In this document: positions 1-8,498 of the stretch, piece after piece | Layout of the letters: every line of letters starts with the position of its first letter | Numbering within the stretch: position 1 is the stretch's first letter | Assembly: GCF_016741875.1 (NCBI RefSeq) | Contig: NZ_JAERRF010000001.1 | Span: 248,001-312,000 of the forward strand | DNA: 64,000 bases | Origin: Streptomyces coffeae | Lineage (GTDB): Bacteria > Actinomycetota > Actinomycetes > Streptomycetales > Streptomycetaceae | Reading direction: 5' to 3' | Notes under the pieces: generated by a model | Told to the model about the DNA's origin: nothing | Database searches by the model: none | What the model saw: only the letters and a program-made list of their open reading frames with translations | Program-made: the position numbers and the translations under genes

Positions 1-439
1 TCCCCTCGGTCCGCAGCTCGCGCAGCGTTCCGACCTGGTCGGCGAGCGGCGTCTCCGGATCGATGCGGTGCAGCTGAAGCAGTTCGATCCGCTCGACGCG
101 CAGTCGGCGCAGGGCCTGCTCGACCTGATCGCGCAGAACAGCCGGCCGCCCGTCGAGCTTCCACTCGCCCGACGGGCCCGACCGGGCAACACCGACCTTG
201 GTGGTGATGTGCAGCCCATCCGGATAGGGGTGCAGGGCCTCGGCCAGGAGTTCCTCGTTGGCTCCCCCGCCATAGAGATACGCGGTGTCGATCAGAGTGA
301 TGCCCAGCTCCACGGCCCGCCGGGCGACCGCGACAGAGGTCTTACGCGCCGGGCCGGGCTCCGTCGGCAGGTGCATGGCTCCGAACCCGAGCCGCCGTAC
401 TTTCAGATCCCCGCCGATGTGAAACGCAGTCGATGTCAT
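1..439 (-). CDS. Aldo/keto reductase, 3' part beyond the window edge
   Basis: Reading from an ATG at 439 toward base 1 gives 146 codons and then leaves the window, so the C-terminal half is missing. The N-terminus carries the aldo/keto reductase signature: a glycine-rich GFGAMHLP strand, then a DTAYLYGGANEELLAEAL block holding the catalytic Asp and Tyr, then TTKVGVARSGPSGEWKLDG with the probable catalytic Lys, and LRRLRVERIELLQLHRID of the barrel. These enzymes reduce carbonyls with NADPH in the cytosol; the substrate cannot be told. An AGGAG-like stretch lies just upstream of the ATG. It is in the same orientation as the hydrolase upstream (stop at 498), with a 58-bp gap, so co-transcription is possible. 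Confidence 0.9.
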   Translation of the reverse strand, partial: MTSTAFHIGGDLKVRRLGFGAMHLPTEPGPARKTSVAVARRAVELGITLIDTAYLYGGGANEELLAEALHPYPDGLHITTKVGVARSGPSGEWKLDGRPAVLRDQVEQALRRLRVERIELLQLHRIDPETPLADQVGTLRELRTEG

Positions 440-497
440 GTGCTGTCTCCTCCCCCTGGATTGAGGGGTAACGCTCACTGGATATGCGGTGAGGGCG

Positions 498-1337
498 TCA
501 GGCCAGGAATGCCGTCGTGGTCGACACGAAGTGGACCGGGTCGTCCAGCCAGGGGAAGTGGGCCGTGGCGGGTTGGGTGGTGAGGTGAGGGGTGGGGAGG
601 AGTTCGGCGAGGGCGGCTACGGATGAGGGAGGGGAGTTCAGGTCGAACTCTCCGGCGAGGAGCAGCACCGGCTGGTGGAAGTCGCTGAGGGCGGTGCGGG
701 TGGTGTCAGGGGTGAAGGCGCCTTCGGAGGCGTAGACGGCGGCGGCCTCGTTGTTGCGCTGGGTGTTCTCCGCGGCCTGGTGGGCCTGGGCGGTGGCGTC
801 CCAGTGGCCGTAGCGGAAGGGGGCGATGGCCTGCCAGGAGTCGGGGGTGGCAGTGCCGGAGACCATCGCTTCCAGGGCGGCGAACGCCGTGGGGAACCAG
901 GGTTCGTCCTGGCGGAGGAGGGCCGTTTCGCGGCGGAGATCGGAGGAGATCGTGATGCCCAGCGCCATGGGGCTGGGCGTGATCAGGGCCAGTTTGCGGA
1001 TGCGGTCCGGGTGGTGTTCCGCGTAGCGGACGGCCAGGTTGGTGCCGCCGGAGTGGGCGAGCAGGTCGGCGCGGTCGAGGCCGAGGTGGACGCGGAGGGC
1101 TTCCACGTCGGGAACGAGGCGGTCGCAGCGGTAGGTGGTGGAGTCCTCCGGGGTGGCAGAACGGCCCGTACCGCGGAGGTGCAGTGTGATCAGCCGGTGG
1201 TGGGCGGAGAGACCGCCGAGGTCGCCCAGGTAGACGGGGTCCTGTAGCGGGCCGCCGGGGATGACGATCAGCGGCGGTCCGTCTCCGACCACGTCATAGG
1301 CGAGTTCGGTGCCATCGGGTGCAAAGAACGCAGGCAT
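498..1337 (-). CDS. Alpha/beta hydrolase, proline iminopeptidase-like
   Basis: A 279-residue cytosolic alpha/beta hydrolase. It opens with the substrate strand FFAPDGTELAYDVVGDGPPL, then the oxyanion loop VIPGGPL, then the nucleophile elbow LLAHSGGTNLAVRYA (Ser near residue 96). The acid sits in LLLAGEFDLNSPP and the His in TAHFPWLDDP near the C-terminus. Length and arrangement fit the proline iminopeptidase / epoxide hydrolase branch; the real substrate is unknown. An AAAGG ribosome binding site precedes the ATG. Its 5' end faces the small gene at 1368, and the two ribosome binding sites lie within 30 bp on opposite strands, so the pair is divergently expressed from a very short interval. 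Confidence 0.88.
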   Translation of the reverse strand: MPAFFAPDGTELAYDVVGDGPPLIVIPGGPLQDPVYLGDLGGLSAHHRLITLHLRGTGRSATPEDSTTYRCDRLVPDVEALRVHLGLDRADLLAHSGGTNLAVRYAEHHPDRIRKLALITPSPMALGITISSDLRRETALLRQDEPWFPTAFAALEAMVSGTATPDSWQAIAPFRYGHWDATAQAHQAAENTQRNNEAAAVYASEGAFTPDTTRTALSDFHQPVLLLAGEFDLNSPPSSVAALAELLPTPHLTTQPATAHFPWLDDPVHFVSTTTAFLA

Positions 1338-1367
1338 GGGCGTGACCTTTCAGGGGAGGGTGCGGGT

Positions 1368-1562
1368 ATGGAATCGATCGGGGAGGGACCGCTGTCGGAC
1401 GAGGAATTCGCCATGCTGCGCGCGCTGTTGAAGCGGTACTGCTCGGAGGAGCTCGACCAGTGGGAGGCGTTGCAGACGGCCACACCGTACGGACCGGTCT
1501 ACATCACCATGAGCCGGGGGCTGCCACCGGACACGGAGCCGTCCGCCTATCGGCCGATCTGA
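1368..1562 (+). CDS. Small acidic hypothetical protein (64 aa)
   Basis: A 64-residue ORF starting with ATG, preceded by GGGGAGGG with 7-nt spacing, a strong ribosome binding site. The product begins MESIGEGPLSDEEFAMLRAL and contains an acidic helix (DEEFAMLRALLKRYCSEELDQWEAL) and then a YGPVYITMSRGLPP segment with a polar tail. It has no signal peptide or membrane segment. The mix of acidic and hydrophobic helix positions looks coding, and the type resembles small conserved Streptomyces proteins, but I cannot assign a function. It is divergent from the hydrolase at 498-1337 and is followed by about 200 bp without a gene before the MarR gene. Confidence 0.6.
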   Translation: MESIGEGPLSDEEFAMLRALLKRYCSEELDQWEALQTATPYGPVYITMSRGLPPDTEPSAYRPI

Positions 1563-1770
1563 GCGAGGTATCAGACGCGCTGCTCCCACCAACCACCAAC
1601 CACCAGCCACCACTCACCAGTCGGCAGCGTCGGTCTGTTCTTACGCGGCATGGCTCCCGGGCTGGTTCGGTGCGCGGGGCGTAGGCGTCGTCAGCGTCAT
1701 GGGCGCAGGGTGGCACGGTCCGCTTCGGCGAGCCACCACATTTCCGGGGACTCCGGGGTAGAAAGGGCGC

Positions 1771-2283
1771 ATGCCGACGAGCTCGCCCCTGCCCGTTCCC
1801 GAGTCCGATGTCGAGGCGATGGTGAACGCCTTGCTGGTCGCCTCCCGGCTGCTGGTCGCGGTCTCGGCGCGGTCGTTGGCGGCGGTGGAGGAGACACTCA
1901 CGCTGCCGCAGTTCCGGATGCTGGTGGTGCTGGAGAACAGCGGGCAGCTCAGCCTGTCGCGGCTGGCCGAGGAGTTGGGGGTGCAGCCGTCCACGGCGAT
2001 GCGGATGATCGACCGGCTGGTGGCGGCGGGGATGGTGGCCCGCGGGGCCTCGGAGGTGGACCGCCGGGCGAGTGTGATCGCGTTGACGGAGACCGGGCGG
2101 CGGACGGTGGAGGAGGTCACCCAGCGGCGCAAGGGGGAGCTCACGGGGATCGTGGAGGCCATGTCCGTGGGGCAGCGGCGCGGTCTCATCGAGGCGTTGC
2201 GGGCGTTCACGGAAGCCGGTGGTGAGCCGTCGGGCGGGCATGCGGGCGAGCGAGGTGCGCGGCGGCGCGTCGCGGGGTGGTGA
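1771..2283 (+). CDS. MarR family transcriptional regulator
   Basis: A 170-residue winged-helix regulator. The central part LPQFRMLVVLENSGQLSLSR followed by LAEELGVQPSTAMRMIDRLV (about residues 50-90) is the MarR helix-turn-helix, and the wing is GASEVDRRASVIALTETGRR with the usual D-R-R. N- and C-terminal helices would form the dimer interface. MarR proteins usually repress a neighbouring efflux or redox gene and release DNA on binding small phenolics; here the ligand and target are not evident. The start is the ATG at 1771 behind GAAAGGGCGC. The C-terminal tail past residue 150 is Gly/Arg-rich and low in complexity. Confidence 0.9.
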   Translation: MPTSSPLPVPESDVEAMVNALLVASRLLVAVSARSLAAVEETLTLPQFRMLVVLENSGQLSLSRLAEELGVQPSTAMRMIDRLVAAGMVARGASEVDRRASVIALTETGRRTVEEVTQRRKGELTGIVEAMSVGQRRGLIEALRAFTEAGGEPSGGHAGERGARRRVAGW

Positions 2284-2499
2284 GTGGGTGCACGGGGCGG
2301 GCCGCCTCGAAGATGCCCCCTCCGGCGCGGAATTGTAAGGGAAGTTGATCGCCGTCGGGCTTGCTTTGAGCGCACGTGACGAAGATGGACTTTTGCTGAG
2401 TGCAAAGATCCGGGTGGTGCGTACCCCAGTCGTCCAGCCGATCTCCGCACACGGCCACGGCTCCTCAGTGACGGACCGTTGTGCCCCCCAGGAGGCATG

Positions 2500-3189
2500 A
2501 TGAAATCTCACGCCCGGAACGCCCGGAACGCGCGAAACCACGGCGCCGCCTTTCCCGTCAACCGCGTGCTCGCCGCCGTGGTCGCTCTGGTGGCGATTGT
2601 CGCCGGGGTGTCCATCTGGATGTCGCGTGGTGATGACTCGGAAGCGCATTCGGTGGCGGGGAACCTGCCGGCTGCGGGCAACGGCGGTGCGGCGGGCGAT
2701 GGGGGCGGGGGGCTCACCGAGTTGGACAAGACGTTCCTGGTCAAGGTCCGGCAGGCCGGGCTGTGGGAGATACCGGCCGGGCGGATGGCGCAGAGCCAAG
2801 CTTCCAGCGAGGCGATCAAACGGGCCGGAATGCATCTGCTCGACGGCCACAGCAAGCTGGACCAGCTCACGCGCGAGGACGCCAAGGCCCTCAACGTCCC
2901 GCTCCCCGATGAGGCCAGCGCCGAGCAGCAGGGCTGGGTGGACCAGTTGAAGGCGGCCAAGGGGCGCGAGTTCGACCAGACCTTCGTGGACCTGCTGCGC
3001 GCCTCGCACGGCAAGATCTTCATCACCATCGGCGAGGTCCGTGCCACCACCAAGAACGCCCTGATCCGGCGGCTGGCCACCCAGGCCAACAACACCGTCA
3101 ACGACCACATGGAGGTCCTGGAGGACACCGGTCTGGTGACCGATGCCGTGCTGGACGATGTGGCGTCCACCGTTCCCAAGTCCAAGTAG
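2500..3189 (+). CDS. DUF4142 exported protein
   Basis: Two ATG codons in tandem (2497 and 2500) follow AGGAGG; the second gives the better spacing, for a product of about 229 residues. The N-terminus is basic, then VLAAVVALVAIVAGVSIWM is a single membrane or signal-anchor segment, then a Gly/Asp-rich linker. The rest (ELDKTFLVKVRQAGLWEIPA, QASSEAIKRAGMHLLDGHSK) is the helical DUF4142 bundle with its conserved HxxxD-like pattern. The domain resembles ferritin-like four-helix bundles and in proteobacteria is found in stress-linked envelope proteins. It probably faces the outside of the membrane. No operon partner is evident; it ends 97 bp before the convergent response regulator gene. Confidence 0.85.
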   Translation: MKSHARNARNARNHGAAFPVNRVLAAVVALVAIVAGVSIWMSRGDDSEAHSVAGNLPAAGNGGAAGDGGGGLTELDKTFLVKVRQAGLWEIPAGRMAQSQASSEAIKRAGMHLLDGHSKLDQLTREDAKALNVPLPDEASAEQQGWVDQLKAAKGREFDQTFVDLLRASHGKIFITIGEVRATTKNALIRRLATQANNTVNDHMEVLEDTGLVTDAVLDDVASTVPKSK

Positions 3190-3286
3190 TCGCCGCACGC
3201 GCCCGGTTCGTCCCCGGAGGGCCGGGCCGGGCTGCGTTGTCCACAGGGTGTGGATGGCGGGACGCACACGGCGCTACGGCAGGGGG

Positions 3287-3946
3287 TCAACCGAGTCGGT
3301 CGCTGTCCCAGACCCACGCGGCGATCCCGACGCGGTTACGGACGTCCAGCTTCCGCTGTGTATGGGCAATATGCGTCTTGACCGTGCCGGCCGAGATGAA
3401 CAGCTCCGCCGCGATCTCGGCATTGGTCATCCCCTGGGCGACCAGCTTGGCGATCTCCACCTCGCGCTCGGTCAGCGCCGTGACCGGCCGCTTGGCCCGT
3501 GGCTTCTCCGGCTCCTGGAGCTGACGCAGCAGACGGACCGTCACCGAAGGGCTGATCAAGGCGTCCCCGGCCATCGCCGCCCGTACCCCCTCCACCAGCA
3601 AGGTGGGCCCGGAGCGCTTGAGGAGGAAGCCGCAGGCGCCGTTGCGCAGCGCGGTGTGTACGTATTCGTCGAGGTCGAAGGTGGTCACCACGATCACCTT
3701 GACCGGGTCCTCACCATCGGGCCCGGTGAGCAGCCGGGTGACCTCGAGCCCGTTCATCCGGGGCATCCGGATATCGGCGAGCACCACGTCCGGGCGCAGC
3801 TTACGGGCGAGTTCGACCGCCTCCAGGCCGTCCCGGGCCTCGCCCACGACCTCCATGTCCGGCTGTGAGTCGAGGATCAGCCGGAAGCCGATCCGGACGC
3901 TGTCCTGGTCGTCGGCCAGCAGGATGCGGGTGGTCACAGCGCTCAC
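3287..3946 (-). CDS. LuxR/NarL-type response regulator
   Basis: From a GTG at 3946 the product is 219 residues. The receiver domain shows RILLADDQ (Asp12, Asp13), the phosphoacceptor Asp58 in VVLADIRMPRMNG, and the conserved Lys in GACGFLLKRSGP. The C-terminal helix-turn-helix is LTEREVEIAKLVAQGMTNAE then IAAELFISAGTVKTHI. The gene is read on the same strand as the histidine kinase at 4647-5921, but the membrane protein gene at 4124-4729 lies between them on the opposite strand. The kinase is of the matching HisKA_3 class, so the two probably form one system. An in-frame GTG three codons downstream is the alternative start. Confidence 0.92.
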   Translation of the reverse strand: MSAVTTRILLADDQDSVRIGFRLILDSQPDMEVVGEARDGLEAVELARKLRPDVVLADIRMPRMNGLEVTRLLTGPDGEDPVKVIVVTTFDLDEYVHTALRNGACGFLLKRSGPTLLVEGVRAAMAGDALISPSVTVRLLRQLQEPEKPRAKRPVTALTEREVEIAKLVAQGMTNAEIAAELFISAGTVKTHIAHTQRKLDVRNRVGIAAWVWDSDRLG

Positions 3947-4123
3947 CGTAGCCCTGGAACGTCGAGGGCGGGGAATCCGCCTCCGGGGCTGGTTCGCGCC
4001 TCTGCCGAACGGCACATTCCGTACCGGCTCCGGACCCGTTACGGCCTGCCGATCGGTGGATGTGGCGACCTGCCCCGCTCCGTCACGCTGGCAGCGCACC
4101 GGCTGATCGACGGAGAAGACACC

Positions 4124-4729
4124 ATGACGATGAGCACCGAACGGGACCTGGCACCCCGGCCACCCCACACCGCGCCGTCCCCCCGCCCCTCGCGGCCGGC
4201 CCGCTGGGCGGCGCACGCCGTGCCGTTCACCCTGCTGCCCACCGGACTGTGGCGGTGCGCGATGGGGTTCGGTGTGCCGTTGGGCTTCGCCCCCACCTCG
4301 GATCTGCACGAGAGCCACTTCCCGGGCTCGATGACGGTGTACGTCATCGCGCTCAGCCTGTTCGCGGAGGGGCTCGGGCTGCTCACGCTGGGGCTGGTCC
4401 AGCCATGGGGCGAAGTGGTGCCGCGCTGGGTCCCGTTCCTGGGCGGCAGGCGGATTCCCGTGCTGTGCGCGGTGATTCCGGCGTCCCTCGGAGCCTTGGC
4501 CGTCACCTGCATCACCGTCATCGGCGCGTTCATCTGGAACGCCCCGGAGAACCTGGCGGACATCAGTGATCCCTACGGGCCGTTGTACTGGCTCCAGACC
4601 GCCTGTTACGCGCCCCTGCTGGCCTGGGGGCCGCTGCTGGGCGTGGTCACCGTGGCGTACTACCGGCGTCGGCGAGCGGCAGAACGGCGGCCGTCCGCCA
4701 GCCGCCCCCCGCGACCGGGCCCGCGCTGA
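4124..4729 (+). CDS. Multi-pass membrane protein within a two-component locus
   Basis: A 201-residue protein with a proline-rich cytoplasmic N-terminus (about 25 residues) and four likely membrane segments. These are AVPFTLLPTGLWRCAMGFGV, MTVYVIALSLFAEGLGLLTL, VLCAVIPASLGALAVTCITV and CYAPLLAWGPLLGVVTVAYY, followed by an Arg-rich tail. It has no catalytic motif I recognise. It sits between a response regulator and its probable histidine kinase but on the opposite strand. A position inside such a locus suggests it is either the regulated target or an accessory sensor. Its last 83 bp overlap the 3' end of the kinase gene tail to tail. Confidence 0.75.
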   Translation: MTMSTERDLAPRPPHTAPSPRPSRPARWAAHAVPFTLLPTGLWRCAMGFGVPLGFAPTSDLHESHFPGSMTVYVIALSLFAEGLGLLTLGLVQPWGEVVPRWVPFLGGRRIPVLCAVIPASLGALAVTCITVIGAFIWNAPENLADISDPYGPLYWLQTACYAPLLAWGPLLGVVTVAYYRRRRAAERRPSASRPPRPGPR

Positions 4730-5921
4730 GCGTGCCGCCGAGCGCCTCGACCCGCTCGGTCAGCATCAGCAGCCCGGTCCCGCTCCGGCGGCCGTCCTCG
4801 CCGAGACGGCCGCCGGAGCCCGAGCCGACGGCCTCGGCGCCGTTGACCACACTGACGGCCAGCGCGTCGCCGGGGCGCTCCGGCGCCACCCGGATCCGTA
4901 CGGTGGCGGCCGTGGGGGCATGACGGCGGACGTTGGTGAGCGCCTCCACCACCATCCGGTGCGCGGTGCTCGCCACTTCGCGGGGTACGCGGGCGATGGC
5001 CTCGGCGGTCAGTGCCAGTTCGAGCCGTACCTCGGCCCGCCCCGAGGAGCGGAACCGCTCCACCACATCGGTGAGGTCCTCCAGCCCGTACGCCCGTGGC
5101 CGGTCCTCCGCCCCGCCGCCCCCGCCCCCGGTGTCGGTGTCGGTGCCGGTATCGGTGTCGTCGAGCATGCGCACCGTACGGTCCATCGAGCGCAGCGCCT
5201 GCTGTCCGGCGGCCTCGATCTGCCGCAGCAGCGGCATCAGCCGTTCCGGCTGCCCGGCACCCACCAGCCGGGCGGCCTGGGCCAGTACCACGATGCCGGA
5301 GACGTCATGGGCGACGAAGTCATGGAGATCCCGGGCGAGTTCCAGCCGCTGGCCGCGGCGCGCGGCCCGCACCGAGTTCAGCCGCCGGGTGTCCAGCATC
5401 CGCACGTACCCGCCGGCCAGTGTCGCGCCGATGGCCCCGAGCCCCATGAACGCGCACTGTCCGAACGCCTCCAGGAACGATGCGTACGCTCCCACCCGCA
5501 GGATCACCGTGGACCCGGCGGCCGACAGCAGCAGCACCAGCGGCACCGCCTGCGGCGCGGGCGCGAACCGGGCCACCATGAACACCAGCGCCGTGACCGC
5601 CGCGAACTCCACCAGCATCAGCACCCCGACCGGCGAGTCCTCCCCGGCGTCCCCCGAGAGCACGGTCGCCACCGCGGAGACCATGGACACCACCGTGGCC
5701 GCCACCCCGAGCCGCGCCCGGGTGCGGGGCCACCACCCGACCGTCACCAGCGTGACCCCGACCGCCACCCCCATCGACACGGCCGCCACCCACCCGGTCA
5801 CGGCGCCGACCGCCACACCACCCACCCCGGCCGGCCCCGCCGCACCCCCGCATACGACCCTGGCGGCGGTGTGCCAGGAGCCGTGCCGGTTTCCGGATCC
5901 GCTGTCCCCGCCCATGGACAT
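4647..5921 (-). CDS. Sensor histidine kinase, HisKA_3 class
   Basis: From the ATG at 5921 the protein has 424 residues; a GTG at 5933 is an alternative. It starts with several hydrophobic segments (ARVVCGGAAGPAGVGGVAVG, VTLVTVGWW, ALVFMVARFAP, LVLLLSAAGSTVIL). The dimerisation/phosphoacceptor box ELARDLHDFVAHDVSG follows near residue 200. The HATPase_c domain has the N-box VEALTNVRRHAP and the G-box SGTGLLMLTERVEALGG. This is the NarX/DesK-like class that partners LuxR-type regulators such as 3287-3946. A run of Thr/Asp (DDTDTGTDTDTGGGGGG) forms a low-complexity spacer before the ATPase domain. The signal sensed is unknown. Confidence 0.9.
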   Translation of the reverse strand: MSMGGDSGSGNRHGSWHTAARVVCGGAAGPAGVGGVAVGAVTGWVAAVSMGVAVGVTLVTVGWWPRTRARLGVAATVVSMVSAVATVLSGDAGEDSPVGVLMLVEFAAVTALVFMVARFAPAPQAVPLVLLLSAAGSTVILRVGAYASFLEAFGQCAFMGLGAIGATLAGGYVRMLDTRRLNSVRAARRGQRLELARDLHDFVAHDVSGIVVLAQAARLVGAGQPERLMPLLRQIEAAGQQALRSMDRTVRMLDDTDTGTDTDTGGGGGGAEDRPRAYGLEDLTDVVERFRSSGRAEVRLELALTAEAIARVPREVASTAHRMVVEALTNVRRHAPTAATVRIRVAPERPGDALAVSVVNGAEAVGSGSGGRLGEDGRRSGTGLLMLTERVEALGGTLSAGPVAGGGWRTAAVLPLADAGSTPR

Positions 5922-6042
5922 GACCTCTGTCACCGTTCTCCCCGTGAGCCCCCGGCCGCGGCCGGACGGCCCGTCCGGAAGCGGCTCAGGGTGTGCCCGC
6001 AGAGTAATGGGTCGCGCGCGACGGCGATCCGCCGCCGGGCGC

Positions 6043-7200
6043 TCAGCGCCGGTTGGCTCGGGTCCGCGTACGGGACACCGCGAGAGCGGCGGTGGCCGTC
6101 GCGGCCAGGGCCGCGCTGACCCACACCGCCCCCCGGTAGTCGCCCAGGGCCCCGGCCGCCGCCTCCGCCGCCAACGGGCCCGCGAACGCGCCCACATTGA
6201 GCGCGGCCGTGGCGAACGCTCCGCTCAGGGCCGGCGCGTCGGACGCGACCCGCATGACGCGGGCGACCAGCGCTGATCCGATGCCGAACGACAACCCGCC
6301 CTGGATCACCGTCATGACGATGAGCGGCACGGGGTACGGGCCCGCCAGCGCGAGCAGTGTCCAGCCGACGGGCAGCGCGCACAGGGCGAGGAACAGTCCG
6401 GTGCGGAGTTCGCCGCTGCCGGTGCGGCCCGCGGTGGTGACACCGAGGAATGCGCCCGCACCGAACGCGGCGAGCAGACCGGGCACCGCGCCCTCGGGAA
6501 GATGGGTGATGTCGGTGGCGATGACGGCGAGATACGCGAAGGTGGCGAACGTGGCGCCGTTGACCGTGGCGGCGAGCACCAGCGCCTGCCGCACCGGGCG
6601 TGACCTCACCACCCGTACCTCCCGGCGGATCGACGCATCGTGGTGAGGGGCGGCGGCGTCGGCGGGAGCCTGCCGGAACACCAGCGCCAGCGCGGGCAGA
6701 CAGAGGGCGGCGACCGCCCAGAAGACGGCACGCCAGCCGGAGCGGTCACCGAGCAGCGCACCCGCGGGTACCCCGGCGACGCAGGACAGGGTGACCCCGG
6801 AGAGCAGCACGGCGGTGGCGCGGGTGTGGAGCGCCGGGGGGACGAGGGCGGTGGCGGCGGACATCGCGACCGCCAGGAAACCGGCGTTGACGATCGCGGC
6901 GACAACGCGGGTGGCGAACAGCACCGTGAAGTCCGTCGTCACCGCGCCGATGACATGCACGACAACAAACGCGGCCAGGAAGCCCGCCAGTGCGCGGCGG
7001 TGTGGCAGACGTGCGCTCCACGCGGCCATCACCGGCGCACCGACGATCATCCCGATGGCATAGGCGGAGGTCAGACTCGCGGCGGCGCCCACCGACACGG
7101 ACAGATCACGGGCGATGCCCGGTACGAGACCGGACAGCATGAACTCGGATGTCCCCTGGGCGAAGACGGCGAGGCCGAGGACATGGAGGAACACAGGCAA
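6043..7200 (-). CDS. MFS drug-exporter-like transporter (DHA1)
   Basis: A 385-residue protein with about twelve hydrophobic segments. It begins FLHVLGLAVFAQGTSEFMLS, the start typical of the chloramphenicol-efflux/arabinose-exporter branch of the major facilitator superfamily, and has the loop 2-3 signature SARLPHRRALAG. It is about the usual 390-400 length for this branch, and the ATG at 7200 gives a complete first helix. Such proteins export drugs or sugars using the proton gradient. The gene diverges from the thioesterase at 7732 across a 530-bp gap, and its 3' end lies 121 bp downstream of the histidine kinase start. A paralogue with the same GTSEFMLSGL start lies at 40893-42143. Confidence 0.9.
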   Translation of the reverse strand: MPVFLHVLGLAVFAQGTSEFMLSGLVPGIARDLSVSVGAAASLTSAYAIGMIVGAPVMAAWSARLPHRRALAGFLAAFVVVHVIGAVTTDFTVLFATRVVAAIVNAGFLAVAMSAATALVPPALHTRATAVLLSGVTLSCVAGVPAGALLGDRSGWRAVFWAVAALCLPALALVFRQAPADAAAPHHDASIRREVRVVRSRPVRQALVLAATVNGATFATFAYLAVIATDITHLPEGAVPGLLAAFGAGAFLGVTTAGRTGSGELRTGLFLALCALPVGWTLLALAGPYPVPLIVMTVIQGGLSFGIGSALVARVMRVASDAPALSGAFATAALNVGAFAGPLAAEAAAGALGDYRGAVWVSAALAATATAALAVSRTRTRANRR

Positions 7201-7731
7201 GGGTCGGCTCCAGTGAGGCGTAAGCGGGCAAGAGCGTCCGCGCGCCGGGCATCGGCTGCGTCACCAGAGGGCGGCACCAGGGCGACCTGTGTCACCGGAA
7301 GAAGGTGGAAGAGCAGCCGGAAAGGGCCGGACACACGGAGGTTGTTGTCCGGTCACCGGGGGCGAAACCGACGGAAGAGAAAGGTCGGTTGTCGGTCAGA
7401 GCACGACCCGCCGCCGGGTGACCGGCGGCTCCGTTCTGTCCGACTCAGGGCTCATCACACCCGGCACGGTAGCTCCGGCCGCACCTGCCCTCAACCGGAT
7501 TACCGGTGGCACCGTGAACACGCCGTGGTCTGCGCCGATTCGGCGGTCGGCCGCGCGATCCCCGGGCAGCCGAAGATGAACGGCATTCTTGATTTCCACA
7601 ACCCCGCTGGCAGCTTCATGAAGACGCGTTGCCGGACACCGAGTCACACCGCTAGACAAGACCAGAGGAATCCGGGTTGCCCGGTCCGTAGGGTGCATCA
7701 CGGATTCCTCGCACGGGGAGGCGAGCAGACG
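7201..7731. other. Intergenic region between divergent MFS and thioesterase genes
   Basis: About 530 bp with no convincing coding frame. It must carry the promoters of the MFS gene (leftward) and the thioesterase gene (rightward). The stretch near 7575-7630 is notably AT-richer than its surroundings, which would suit a promoter, but I could not match a clear -35/-10 pair. No repeat or hairpin of note was seen. Confidence 0.5.
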
Positions 7732-8487
7732 ATGGCCGTCGGTGTCGACAGCAGGTGGTTCCGCAGATACGCGCCGGAGGGGGCGGTCCGCAGACGGTTG
7801 GTCTGTCTGCCCCACGCCGGCGGTTCGGCGGGCTTCTTCCACCGCTGGGGACGGGCGGCCACCGACGGTGTGCTGCCCGGGGTGGAGCTTCTCACCACCC
7901 GTTACCCCGGCCGCCAGGAGCGGCTGGCAGAACCGGCCATCGACAGCATCGAGCGGCTCGCGGACGAAGCCAGCGCCGCGCTGCTGCCGTTCGCGGACGT
8001 CCCGCTGACCCTCTTCGGCCACAGCATGGGTTCCTCGGTCGGCTACGAGGTGGCGCTGCGGCTGGAGAGCAGGCACGGTATCCGCCTCGACGCCCTCGTT
8101 GTCTCGGCCCGCAAGGCACCCCACCGGGTCACCCCCGGGGACACCCACCTCCGCGGCGACCGCGCCCTGCTGGAGGAGGTCCGCCGGATCGGCGGCACCG
8201 AGCCCGCGGTGCTGGAGGACGTCGAGCTGCGCGAGCTCGTCCTGCCCGCGCTCCGCGCCGACTTCACGGCCGTGGGCACCTACGGGCCGCGCACCCCCAT
8301 CCCCGTGAGCTGCCCGGTCGTCGGCCTCGTCGGCGACCGCGACCCCCATGTCACCGCGGCCGATCTGCGGGCCTGGGCCGCGGTGGCCCCCGCCGGGTTC
8401 GACCTCACGGTGCTGCCCGGAGACCACTTCTACCTGGCCGAGCAGCGGGAGGCCGTCTTCCGCGCGCTGGCCGCCCACCTCGGCTGA
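7732..8487 (+). CDS. Type II thioesterase
   Basis: A 251-residue enzyme of the type II (editing) thioesterase family that removes aberrant acyl groups from carrier proteins of polyketide or peptide synthases. RRLVCLPHAGGSAGFFHRWG is the family's N-terminal signature. The nucleophile motif is GHSMG with Ser98, GLVGDRDPHVT carries the catalytic Asp, and LPGDHFYLAEQ carries the catalytic His near residue 232. The ATG at 7732 follows GGGGAGG at 10-nt spacing. The IclR regulator gene begins 11 bp after the stop, so the two are probably one operon. No synthase gene is in the window, so the enzyme appears as an orphan here. Confidence 0.93.
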   Translation: MAVGVDSRWFRRYAPEGAVRRRLVCLPHAGGSAGFFHRWGRAATDGVLPGVELLTTRYPGRQERLAEPAIDSIERLADEASAALLPFADVPLTLFGHSMGSSVGYEVALRLESRHGIRLDALVVSARKAPHRVTPGDTHLRGDRALLEEVRRIGGTEPAVLEDVELRELVLPALRADFTAVGTYGPRTPIPVSCPVVGLVGDRDPHVTAADLRAWAAVAPAGFDLTVLPGDHFYLAEQREAVFRALAAHLG

Positions 8488-8498
8488 GGACACTTGCC

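Noticed and set aside
5933..6197. N-terminal extension of the histidine kinase frame
   Set aside because: Arg/Pro-rich and lacking similarity; the usual family length is reached from 5921.
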